This document shows, piece after piece, positions 1-7,800 of a stretch of 33,465 nucleotides of DNA. Under the pieces are notes generated by a model. It was not told where the DNA came from. It saw only the letters and a list, made by a program, of their open reading frames with translations, and ran no database searches. The stretch is from Hyphomonadaceae bacterium (GTDB taxonomy: Bacteria > Pseudomonadota > Alphaproteobacteria > Caulobacterales > Hyphomonadaceae). Made by a program: the position numbers and the translations under genes. The stretch covers positions 1 through 33,465 of the forward strand of contig JAIXRO010000138.1 in the NCBI GenBank assembly GCA_027485145.1, given 5' to 3'. Every line of letters starts with the position of its first letter. Positions within the stretch are counted from its first letter, which is position 1.

Positions 1-276
1 CTGGCCCGAGCAGACTTCGTCATAGGTTGGGTTCGGTGTGAAGCCGCCGGCATAGCCGACGCGGGACAGCCAGACGCCTTTGGTCTGCCAGAAGATGCGC
101 TCGGCGCCCCAGAAGCAGCCGAGACCAAAGACCGCGGTCTCGTAGCCGGCCGGGGCTTCGGCCTGGATCGGCCGGCCATTGACGAAATGGGCGGCGGCGG
201 TGGGGATCGGCCTGGTGCGACCGGGCAGGGCGGTGGCGGCGGTTGGCAGCGCGGCAGGCTTGCGGGAGAAGAACAT
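1..276 (-). CDS. msrA: Peptide-methionine (S)-S-oxide reductase MsrA, N-terminal part
   Basis: This enzyme reduces the S-epimer of methionine sulfoxide in proteins back to methionine, using thioredoxin for recycling. The 92 residues visible begin with [10 protein letters not shown] and contain the MsrA active-site motif GCFWGAER, with the catalytic cysteine at residue 54, followed by GYAGG. The roughly 50-residue lead before the catalytic motif, including HFVNGRP, matches the longer MsrA form common in alphaproteobacteria. The frame is open to the window edge, so the C-terminal half lies outside. An AAGGGA Shine-Dalgarno-like sequence precedes the ATG. The family assignment is secure from the motif; the gene is incomplete only because of the window boundary. 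Confidence 0.93.
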   Translation of the reverse strand, partial: MFFSRKPAALPTAATALPGRTRPIPTAAAHFVNGRPIQAEAPAGYETAVFGLGCFWGAERIFWQTKGVWLSRVGYAGGFTPNPTYDEVCSGQ

Positions 277-339
277 GGGCGGTTTCCCTTGGTTTGACCC
301 CAGATATGGGCATGGTTTGCAGCCGCGGCAATCACAAGC

Positions 340-368
340 TTGCGACCGGGACGGTCATCCGGTATCTG
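340..368 (+). promoter_or_regulatory. Candidate promoter of the tRNA-Ser gene
   Basis: A TTGCGA hexamer at 340-345 is followed after exactly 17 bases by TATCTG at 363-368. This geometry matches a housekeeping sigma-factor promoter and lies 27 bases before the tRNA 5' end, where a start would be expected. Neither hexamer is a full consensus match, so this is a reading by eye. Confidence 0.35.
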
Positions 369-395
369 GCACCGTTCTGCCCGGTGGGCAGGGTT

Positions 396-485
396 GGAGA
401 GGTGGCCGAGTGGTCGATGGCGCACGCCTGGAAAGTGTGTAGACGTTAACGCGTCTCCAGGGTTCGAATCCCTGCCTCTCCGCCA
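396..485 (+). tRNA. tRNA-Ser (anticodon GGA)
   Basis: The cloverleaf can be drawn by hand. The acceptor stem GGAGAGG (396-402) pairs with CCTCTCC (475-481), followed by discriminator G and an encoded CCA (483-485). The anticodon stem CACGC/GTGTG holds loop CTGGAAA, with anticodon GGA at 430-432, which reads UCC and UCU. The long variable arm, with stem AGACG/CGTCT at 441-456, is the class II hallmark of serine tRNAs. The T arm is CAGGG-TTCGAAT-CCCTG. The length, stem pairing and variable arm agree, so this is a confident call. It is the only tRNA I found in the window. Confidence 0.97.
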
Positions 486-506
486 GTCCGCCCACATTCG
501 TCCGCA

Positions 507-2693
507 TCAGGGCTTTATCCAGGTCGCCTGGACATTGGCTGCCGCCGTCAGAACGATATCGCCCGCGGCGCGCCCGAGCGCGATTTCGTAGTCGCCGCCC
601 GGAATCTCCCAGCGGCGTGCGGCGGTATCGAAATCGGCAAGCAGGCGCGGGTCGGTGACGATCCTTGCCGACGCCCGCTCGCCGGGCCTGAGCTTCAGGC
701 GCGACCAGCCGAGGAGGCGCAGGCACGGCGCCCCCTTGCGACGGGTGAGATAGACCTGCGGCGTGTCGATGCCTTCGACTGCGCCGGTGTTGGTCACGTC
801 AAAGGTGAGGGTGAGCGTGTCGCCGCCGGTGACGGCGAGATTCGTGTACCCGAACGAGGTGTAGGATAGTCCGTACCCGAACGGGAAGAGCGGGGTCTGG
901 CCGGTGCGGGCGTACCAGCGATAGCCGACGTCCGAACCTTCTGCATGCGGAACATCGAAACCGGGGGCTTTCGACAGGTCGACCCGGCGGCCGCCAGGGC
1001 TTTGCCAGGGCTGGCCGAGGCCGGGAAGTTCCGGGCGGGGCAGTTGCGAGAGGGCGGCGGGGAAGGTGACGGGCAGACGGCCGGCGGGGCAAGCGGCGCC
1101 GAACAGGATATCGGCAATCGCCTCGCCGCCCTCGCCGCCGGGATACCAGGCTTCGAGTATGGCGGCGACATCGCCGAGCCAGGGCATCAGGACGGGGCCG
1201 CCGGTCTGAAGCACAACGATGGTGTTGGGATTGGCAGCGGCGACGGCCGCGATCAGGGCGTCCTGACCATTGGGAAGCGAAAGGTCCGGCGCGTCGGCGC
1301 CCTCGGTGGTCCACTGGTTGGCGAAGACGATGGCGATATCCACATCGCGGGCAATCAGGGCGGCTTCCGATGGATAGCGGCCATTGACGAAAGTGACGCG
1401 TGCGCCGGGCGCAGCGCGCTTGATGGCGGCGAGCGGCGGGGAAGGGTGGTAGGCTTCGCTTGCCATCGCCATCATCGCGCCTTCGCCGCCGGCATGGATG
1501 AAGGCGGCGTGGCCCTTGCCGGTCGTGACCTGCGAGGAGCCGCCGCCGCACAGTACGCCGACATCGCTGTAGCCGCCGATCACGGCGATGCGTTTGGCCT
1601 CGCCGGTCAGTGGCAGGAGACCCGCGTCATTCTTCAGGAGGACAATGCCTTCGGCGGCAGCCCGGCGCGCGATTTGTCCGTGGGCGGCATAATCGATGGG
1701 CTCGCCCTTCGGCAGCGGGCGGTCGAACAGGCCGGCGGCGAACATTGAGCGCAGGATGCGGCGGGCCATGTCCGAGATGCGGTCCGGCGGCGTTTCGCCC
1801 GCGGCGACGGAGGCGCGCAAGGGCGCCTCGAACCAGACCTTGTGGTCGAGCTGCTCGCCGGATTGTTGGTCGAGGCCGTTCGCCGCAGCGTGCACGCTGG
1901 TGGTGGCGCCCCAGTCGGCCATCACGAAGCCGGGATAGGCCCAGTCGCCCTTCAGCACGCCGTTCAGCAGGGCGTCGTTCTCGCAGGCATAGTGGCCGTT
2001 GATCTTGTTATAGGCGGACATGATGGCGCCGGGCGCGCCGCGTTCGATGGCGATCTGGAAGGCGAGGAGGTCGGTTTCGCGTAAAGCAGCCTCGTCGATG
2101 ACGGCGTTCACCACATGGCGGCCGGTTTCCTGGTCGTTGAGCACGAAATGTTTCGCCGTGGCGATGATGCCCTGGCTCTGGGTGCCCCGGATCGCCTCGC
2201 CGGAGAGGATGCCGGCGAGGAGCGGGTCTTCCCCCAGATATTCGAAGTTGCGCCCGCACCGGGGATCGCGCGTCAGGTTCATGCCGCCGCCGAGCAGGAC
2301 GTTGAAGCCTTTCTTCGCGGCCTCGTCGCCGATCATCGCGCCGGCGGTGAAGGCAAGGCCCGCATCCCAGGTCGCGGCCATCGCGAGGCCGGAGGGCAGG
2401 GCGGTCGCGGTGTCGCCGGGCCGCGCGTTGCGGGGATTGGTGACGCCGAGGCTGGCATCGGTTTCGTAGAGGCCGGGGACACCGAGGCGCGGAATGGGCG
2501 GCACGTAACCGGCGGCAGGGATGGCGCCCTCCGGCAGGGGCGCGCCGGGCAGGAAGCCGATCGCCCATTGGCTGTGCAGCAGGCCGTAGCGCTCATCTTC
2601 GGTGAGGGCGGCGTCCAGCAGCGCGGCGCGCTCCTCGGGCGGGAGGTTGACATTCATCCAGGGGGCGAGCGCCTGCGGCGTGTCCGTGTTCAA
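507..2693 (-). CDS. Glycoside hydrolase family 3 (beta-glucosidase-like)
   Basis: This is a family 3 glycosidase that would release terminal sugars, most likely beta-linked glucose, from oligosaccharides. The 728-residue protein carries the GH3 N-terminal barrel motifs GRNFEYLGEDP and ATAKHF, and GFVMADW at about residues 255-261, where Asp260 is the expected nucleophile. A C-terminal GH3 domain (GYSDVGVLCGGGSSQV) and a fibronectin-III-like tail of about 75 residues follow. A longer frame continues to 2930, but it would overlap the divergent DUF11 gene. A TTG at 2693 preceded by GGGAGG with 5-base spacing is the better start; ATG at 2657 is a second option. No signal peptide is visible, so the protein is probably cytoplasmic and acts on imported oligosaccharides. 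The exact substrate cannot be read from sequence. Confidence 0.9.
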   Translation of the reverse strand: MNTDTPQALAPWMNVNLPPEERAALLDAALTEDERYGLLHSQWAIGFLPGAPLPEGAIPAAGYVPPIPRLGVPGLYETDASLGVTNPRNARPGDTATALPSGLAMAATWDAGLAFTAGAMIGDEAAKKGFNVLLGGGMNLTRDPRCGRNFEYLGEDPLLAGILSGEAIRGTQSQGIIATAKHFVLNDQETGRHVVNAVIDEAALRETDLLAFQIAIERGAPGAIMSAYNKINGHYACENDALLNGVLKGDWAYPGFVMADWGATTSVHAAANGLDQQSGEQLDHKVWFEAPLRASVAAGETPPDRISDMARRILRSMFAAGLFDRPLPKGEPIDYAAHGQIARRAAAEGIVLLKNDAGLLPLTGEAKRIAVIGGYSDVGVLCGGGSSQVTTGKGHAAFIHAGGEGAMMAMASEAYHPSPPLAAIKRAAPGARVTFVNGRYPSEAALIARDVDIAIVFANQWTTEGADAPDLSLPNGQDALIAAVAAANPNTIVVLQTGGPVLMPWLGDVAAILEAWYPGGEGGEAIADILFGAACPAGRLPVTFPAALSQLPRPELPGLGQPWQSPGGRRVDLSKAPGFDVPHAEGSDVGYRWYARTGQTPLFPFGYGLSYTSFGYTNLAVTGGDTLTLTFDVTNTGAVEGIDTPQVYLTRRKGAPCLRLLGWSRLKLRPGERASARIVTDPRLLADFDTAARRWEIPGGDYEIALGRAAGDIVLTAAANVQATWIKP

Positions 2694-2698
2694 GGTTT

Positions 2699-2704
2699 CC
2701 TCCC
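2699..2704 (-). promoter_or_regulatory. Shine-Dalgarno deciding the TTG start of the GH3 gene
   Basis: On the minus strand GGGAGG stands 5 bases before the TTG at 2693. It is the strongest ribosome-binding sequence near the 5' end of this gene. It argues against both the longer open frame and the downstream ATG at 2657, which has no comparable site. Confidence 0.6.
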
Positions 2705-2814
2705 GGGATGCAGGGCGGGTCTCTGCCAGCCTCTCCGCAAGGGTAGCCCAATCCCGCAAGGCATTGAACCCGTCTTCGTGGGCGCGCGCGGTTTCGCAGG
2801 CGCGCCTGAGGGCT

Positions 2815-2830
2815 TTAAGTTCCGTTAACC
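2815..2830 (+). promoter_or_regulatory. CtrA-box-like element, imperfect spacing
   Basis: The sequence TTAA-N6-TTAACC lies in the 202-base divergent region between the GH3 gene and the first DUF11 gene, 65 bases before the latter. The Caulobacter CtrA consensus is TTAA-N7-TTAAC, so the spacing here is one base short. TTAACC elements also precede the next two DUF11 genes, which makes this worth noting despite the imperfection. Confidence 0.3.
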
Positions 2831-2895
2831 GATTTCGGAGACTCTGAACGTGAACGCTGCGCGGCTGGAAGCGCGGCCCAACAGACAGGCACGCG

Positions 2896-3372
2896 ATGCG
2901 CAGGCTCTTCATTTCGATTTTGATGCTCACCGCCGTCTCGGCGCCCGCCGCACTCGCTGCCGGGTTGTCCGCAACGCAGACAGTGGAACGCCGGGTGGTG
3001 ACGGAAACGGCCGAAGGCGAGCGCGTCGTCAGCTGGCAGGTGGCCGAGAAGGCGGTACCCGGCGATGTGATGCGCTATGCCATGCAGTATTCGAATGGCG
3101 GCGCCACGAAGGCGGAGAATGTCGTGCTGGTCGTTCCTGTGCCGGACGCGATGCGGTATGTCGAAAGCTCGGCCTCGGTCGAAGGGGCTGCCGTCACGTT
3201 TTCGGCCGATGGGGGCAAGACCTTTGCCTCGCGCGGCGAGCTGGCGGTGAACGCGGAAGGCCGCAGTGTCAGCGCGCAGGCCGATGACATCACACATGTG
3301 CGCTGGCTGTTTCCGGCAGGAATCGGTGCAGGCCAGTCGGGCACCGTTTCGTTTGAGGCGGTTCTTAAGTAG
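2896..3372 (+). CDS. Small secreted DUF11-type protein
   Basis: This 158-residue protein has a clear Sec signal peptide (charged MRR, hydrophobic core, likely cleavage after ALA near residue 21). The rest reads as a single immunoglobulin-like DUF11 domain: GDVMRYAMQYSNGGATKAENVVLVVPVPDA is the characteristic segment where a loosely formed strand pair is followed by a statement of increasing disorder, and the end has a FPAG...G-G-SG-V-F pattern. It is predicted to be periplasmic or surface-exposed with no catalytic residues seen. It is the first of three consecutive plus-strand genes with this theme, so a role with the large barrel protein downstream is inferred from position only. The specific function is unknown. 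Confidence 0.78.
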   Translation: MRRLFISILMLTAVSAPAALAAGLSATQTVERRVVTETAEGERVVSWQVAEKAVPGDVMRYAMQYSNGGATKAENVVLVVPVPDAMRYVESSASVEGAAVTFSADGGKTFASRGELAVNAEGRSVSAQADDITHVRWLFPAGIGAGQSGTVSFEAVLK

Positions 3373-3400
3373 GCCTTTTGTTTCGCCAGCTTACCAGTTA

Positions 3401-3419
3401 GCGGCGACTTAACCATGAT
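3401..3419 (+). promoter_or_regulatory. Repeated 19-base element containing a CtrA-like half-site (copy 1)
   Basis: The sequence GCGGCGACTTAACCATGAT recurs with 17 of 19 identities at 4719-4737. TTAACCAT is the half-site described for the cell-cycle regulator CtrA in Caulobacter. In this copy TTAG stands 7 bases before TTAAC, giving a full TTAA-N7-TTAAC box with one mismatch. The element lies 45 bases before the start of the 385-residue DUF11 gene, a suitable distance for promoter control. Confidence 0.45.
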
Positions 3420-3464
3420 CGTCTAGGTTCCGGCGCAATAAAAAGTAATGCAGACGGAATTCAA

Positions 3465-4622
3465 ATGAAGATGCTTCGCTCTGATCTCAGACGGATTGGA
3501 TTTGCGCTGTGCGCAGGATTGCTGGTGGCTGCCGGGGCGCAGGCCCAGACACGGACAGGTGCGGGTTCGACTGTCTCCAACACGTTCACGATGAACTATT
3601 CGACGGGCGGTTTCTCGCAGCCGCAGATCAACAATACCGCGTCTCCGACGACCTTCACCGTGGACCGCCTGGTCGACCTGACAGTGACGGCGCTCGATCC
3701 GTCCGTGACGGCGGCGCCGAACTCGACCGGCAACATCGTGCGATACCGCGTGACCAACCTGTCGAACGACGCGATCGCCTATGACTTCTCGACCGCGAAC
3801 GGCTCGACGACCTACACGCCCACCAGTGTGGTGGTGACCTATTTCATCGACCTCGACAATGACGGCGTGCTCGATGCGGGCGAGACGCTGCGGACCTATA
3901 CGGGCGGCTCCGCCTCGGTTGACGTTTCACCCGATGCCAACGTCGTGGTGATCGTCACCTCGTCCGTCGCCTCCGGCACGGCGGATGCGAGCTTTGCCAA
4001 TATTGTCCTGACCGCCGACTCGCTGTTCCCGGTGACCTCGGTGGACCCGACGTGTACGATCGGCACCTGCCCGGCCGGCACGCAGATCGTCGGCGATTCG
4101 AACGGCAACAGCCTGAACGGCGCCGCCGAGAACGTGCTGCTCGACGGGGCCGGCGTCACGGACGCCGCGAATGCCGGCAACTATTCCGCCAACGCCCTGA
4201 TCACGGTTGTCGCACCGACGCTTGCGGCCACGAAATCGGTGAACATTTTCTCCTCGGCGCCGGGAAGCGACGCGGCCTGCGCGGCTCTCACCTCCGCCTC
4301 GCCCGGTAACCAGTATTCTGTGCCCGGCGCGTGCGTGCAGTATGTGATCAGCATCACGAATACCGGCTCCGGCCAGGCGACCACGCTCAACATCGCCGAC
4401 CGCCTTCCGGCGCAGGTGCGGTTCATCAAGGCCGAGCTGGGGACATCGACGTCCACCGGTTTCGCAGATGACGGCAATGTCGGCGGAGCCGGACCGGTCC
4501 TCGCGGCGCCGTCGGCCGCCGAGAACTGCGACGGAACGTCCAACTGTCTTGCCAATCTCACCGACGCGGTGCTGGCCAGCAACGAGAACGGCCAGATCCG
4601 GATCTGGGCCCGCATTCGCTGA
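3465..4622 (+). CDS. Secreted DUF11-type protein with EF-hand-like loops
   Basis: This 385-residue protein begins with a signal peptide, with likely cleavage after AQA near residue 28. Its mature N-terminus (VSNTFTMNYSTGGF...NNTASPTTFTVD) resembles the beginning of the large downstream protein (VTNIASVSYELNG...TNAATFTIE), suggesting the same start domain. Residues 129-140 (DLDNDGVLDAGE) match the 12-residue EF-hand calcium loop pattern, and residues 211-222 (DSNGNSLNGAAE) match it loosely. A DUF11 domain occupies roughly residues 230-340 and has paired cysteines. No membrane anchor follows, and the protein ends with IRIWARIR. A rho-independent terminator lies 26 bases after the stop, so this gene may form its own transcript. 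The function is unknown; a calcium-stabilised surface or matrix protein is an inference. Confidence 0.78.
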   Translation: MKMLRSDLRRIGFALCAGLLVAAGAQAQTRTGAGSTVSNTFTMNYSTGGFSQPQINNTASPTTFTVDRLVDLTVTALDPSVTAAPNSTGNIVRYRVTNLSNDAIAYDFSTANGSTTYTPTSVVVTYFIDLDNDGVLDAGETLRTYTGGSASVDVSPDANVVVIVTSSVASGTADASFANIVLTADSLFPVTSVDPTCTIGTCPAGTQIVGDSNGNSLNGAAENVLLDGAGVTDAANAGNYSANALITVVAPTLAATKSVNIFSSAPGSDAACAALTSASPGNQYSVPGACVQYVISITNTGSGQATTLNIADRLPAQVRFIKAELGTSTSTGFADDGNVGGAGPVLAAPSAAENCDGTSNCLANLTDAVLASNENGQIRIWARIR

Positions 4623-4648
4623 ACCCCATCGCCTGATGACACATGAAG

Positions 4649-4680
4649 CGCCCCGGTCTGCTACCGGGGCGTTTTCATTT
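4649..4680 (+). terminator. Rho-independent terminator after the 385-residue DUF11 gene
   Basis: A perfect 9-base stem, CGCCCCGGT with ACCGGGGCG, encloses the 5-base loop CTGCT. It is followed by TTTT CATTTT. It separates the 385-residue DUF11 gene from the large DUF11 gene downstream, implying that the latter has its own promoter. Confidence 0.88.
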
Positions 4681-4718
4681 TGAAATAAGAAATTCGTTTA
4701 AATTTCAACGATCTAAAA

Positions 4719-4737
4719 GCGCCGAATTAACCATGAT
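4719..4737 (+). promoter_or_regulatory. Repeated 19-base element containing a CtrA-like half-site (copy 2)
   Basis: The sequence GCGCCGAATTAACCATGAT matches the copy at 3401-3419 at 17 of 19 positions. Only the TTAACCAT half-site fits the CtrA consensus; the upstream half is poor. It lies 101 bases before the large DUF11 gene and just downstream of the terminator, where a promoter for that gene is needed. Confidence 0.42.
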
Positions 4738-4800
4738 GTGCGAACGTCCCTCGGCGAACGGCGTCCTGCCAATTCCCTGTAGCACGCCCGGAGTCATGAG

Positions 4801-4823
4801 GCGGCACCCGGAGAAGGTGCCGC
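4801..4823 (+). promoter_or_regulatory. Leader hairpin before the large DUF11 gene
   Basis: GCGGCACC pairs perfectly with GGTGCCGC around the loop CGGAGAA, 15 bases before the ATG at 4839. There is no T-run, so it is not a terminator. The loop contains a GGAG sequence that resembles a ribosome-binding site. A role in translation control or mRNA stability is possible but untested. Confidence 0.4.
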
Positions 4824-4838
4824 CCGGTTGCAAGGTGA

Positions 4839-7800
4839 ATGGGAATGACGGCGGCTCGATCCGGAAGCCTCTCGTATCTTCAGTTTGCGGCACGATTGTG
4901 CGGCCTCGCCTTCCTGTGCGCGGGCGTTGCCGGACCCGCCTCGGCGCAGCTTGGCCAGCAAGTTACCAATATTGCCAGCGTCAGTTACGAACTGAACGGT
5001 CAGACCACGCGCCTCAGCACAAATGCGGCCACCTTCACGATCGAAGCGGCCCGGTCGCCCTCGTTTGTCCGGTTCTGGCGATATGCACCCGGCGCGCCGG
5101 ACACGCTCGCCCGTGTCAACGGCAGTGACTATGTGCCCGGGAGCACGGCTCCGGTGTGGGGCATGCGGCCGGGAGATCCCGGCGATCCCTTCCATTCCGT
5201 TGGCCCGCCGGTCACGAATGGCGGAACGGTGCTCGACCTGACGGCCTCGGTCCCGCTGGCAGAGGCCACGCATTTTTTCCCGGGCGAACTCATCTTCGTC
5301 GAAGTGAACGATCCGGGACAGAACGGCGATGCCCAGAGCATCGAAACCGTGGTGATCCAGATCCAGTCGCCAGCTGAAGACGCCGTCTTCATGCGTCTTT
5401 ACGAAACGGGCCCGGATACGGGCATGTTCATTGCCTATCTGCCAACCGTCTCCTCTGCGGGCCCGCCAGGCGATGCGGCGCTGACATTGCTGGCAAACGG
5501 ATCGGTGACAGCGACGTACCAGGACCCCTTCGACCTTGAGGAGGTTTCTACCGGGTCCGCGCTTGTGGATCCGTTCGGGCGCGTGTTCGATTCGATTACC
5601 GGCGCGCTTCTGGACGGCGTGGAGGTGACGGTCGTGGATGCGGTGACGGGGCAGCCCGCGCCCGTGTTCGGCCTCGACGGGGTGTCCGTCTATCCGTCCA
5701 CGGTGCGGACAGGGGCCGTGGTTACCGATGCCGGCGGCTTTGTTTACAAGCTCGAGCCCGGGCAGTTTCTCTTTCCGCTGATGCCGCAGGGGTCTTACCG
5801 GCTGATGCTCGGACCGATCGAGGGGTATTCGTTTGCTTCGGCACGCAGCGCCGCCGATCTGGCAAACGTCCCCGGCGGGCCGTTCATCATTCAGCCCGCC
5901 TCGTATGGCGAGGCTTTCCTGCTGGACAGCCCGGAGCCGGTGAACTTTGACGTGCCGGTGGATCCCACAGGCGACCTGGTGCTCGAGAAGTCGGTGAGCG
6001 CATCGACCGCCTCGGTCGGCGACACGGTGGGATACACCGTCAAGATTTCGAACCGGAATACCAACGCCCTGCTGGTGCGGGTGTCGGATACGTTTCCGAA
6101 GGGCTTCCGGCTGGTGCCGGGGTCGGTGCGGCTGAACGGCGAGACGGAGGGCCGCGTCCGGCTGTCAGACGATGGCGCGCAGATGGAAGTGAACGCCGGG
6201 CCCGTCGCGGCAGGGGAAAGCCTGCAGCTGACCTATGCGCTGAAGGTGTCGGCGGGCGCGCGGCCGGGTCCGGCGATCAACCGGGCCGTCGCGGTCGATG
6301 CCTCGGGCAATGCCTCGTCGAACACAGCCACCGCATCCATCGACGTGATCGAGGACCTGCTCCGCTCCCGGGTCACGCTGGTCGGCCGGGTTGTCGAAGG
6401 CGGCTGCGATGGCAGCGAAGCCTGGGCCCGGACGCTGGCTGCCGGCGCCGGTGTGGCGGGCGTTCGGGTCTATCTCGAGACCGGCGCCTATGTCGTGACG
6501 GACAAGGATGGCCTTTACCACTTTGAAGGCGTCGAGCCCGGCACGCATGTCGTGCAGATGGATGTGGCCTCCCTGCCGGCGGGCTATGAGGTAATGGCCT
6601 GCGAAGAGAACTCGCGGCTCGCCGGTTCGGCGTTCTCGGCCTTTGTCGATGCGCGCGGCGGTTCGGTCGCGCGGACCAACTTCTACCTGAAGCGGACCGG
6701 CGATATCGCCGTGGACGCAGTCGAAGGCGAGGCGGACGATACCAGGGAATACCTCAACTATGATGCGGCCTGGCTGGCCGCGCAGGAGACGGCAATCCGC
6801 TGGGTCTATCCGGACACGGACCTTACGCCGTCGTCCCGAAGCGTGAATATCGGGATCCTCCATCCGGGGGATCACAAGGTCGAGCTGACGCTCAATGGAC
6901 AACCCGTCCCCGCTGCCAACTCGGTCGCGGGGCTTACCGATTCAGGGACGGGCAATGCGCTCAGCCGCTGGCGGGGGGTCGATATCCTGTCCGGCGAGAA
7001 CACCGTGATCGCGCGGGTGATCGATGCCAACGGGCAGGAAGTCGCGGTCCTGACGGAATCGATCTGGCATGTGTCGCGGATCGAGCAGGCCGTGCTGGTC
7101 GCGGATCAGTCGGTACTGCCAGCCGACGGACGTACGCCGCCGGTGATCGCGGTGCGGCTCGAGAACGCGGCGGGCCGGCCGGTTCACAAGGGGCGCAGCA
7201 TCAAGGTGGATGTCTCCGCACCTTACCGGCTGCGGCGCGATGAAGGTTTCGAAGGCGACGGCGTGACGACGACGCGGACGGCGCAGGAAGTGGTTGTCGG
7301 AAGCGACGGCATTGCCCGGATCGTGCTGGAGCCGACGCTGCAGACGGGCCGGGTACGGATCACGGTGGATCTTGATGACGGCAGCCAGCAGGCGCTCGAA
7401 GTGCGGCTCGCACCCGAAGCGCGCGACTGGATCGTGGTCGGCCTCGCCGAGGGCTCCATGGGGCTGGCCGATCCGGACGCCGCGCCGCTGACGCCGCTGG
7501 CTGACATGAAGGATGGACGCATCGCCTTCTTCGCCAAGGGCATGGTGAAGGGCGACTGGTTGCTGACGCTGGCGGTGGATACGGCGAAGCGGCGGGGCGC
7601 CCGCGATACCGAACTCTTCGAAGGCTACATTGATCCGAACGCGTACTATACGCTCTACGGCGACCGCACCTGGCAGTATTCCGACGCAGAGAGCCGCTAC
7701 CCTCTGTTCGTGAAGCTGGAGAAGGACGCTGTCCAGCTCCTGTTCGGCGATTACAATACCGATCTCGGCGACCAGACGCTGGGCCGGTATGACCGCCGGC

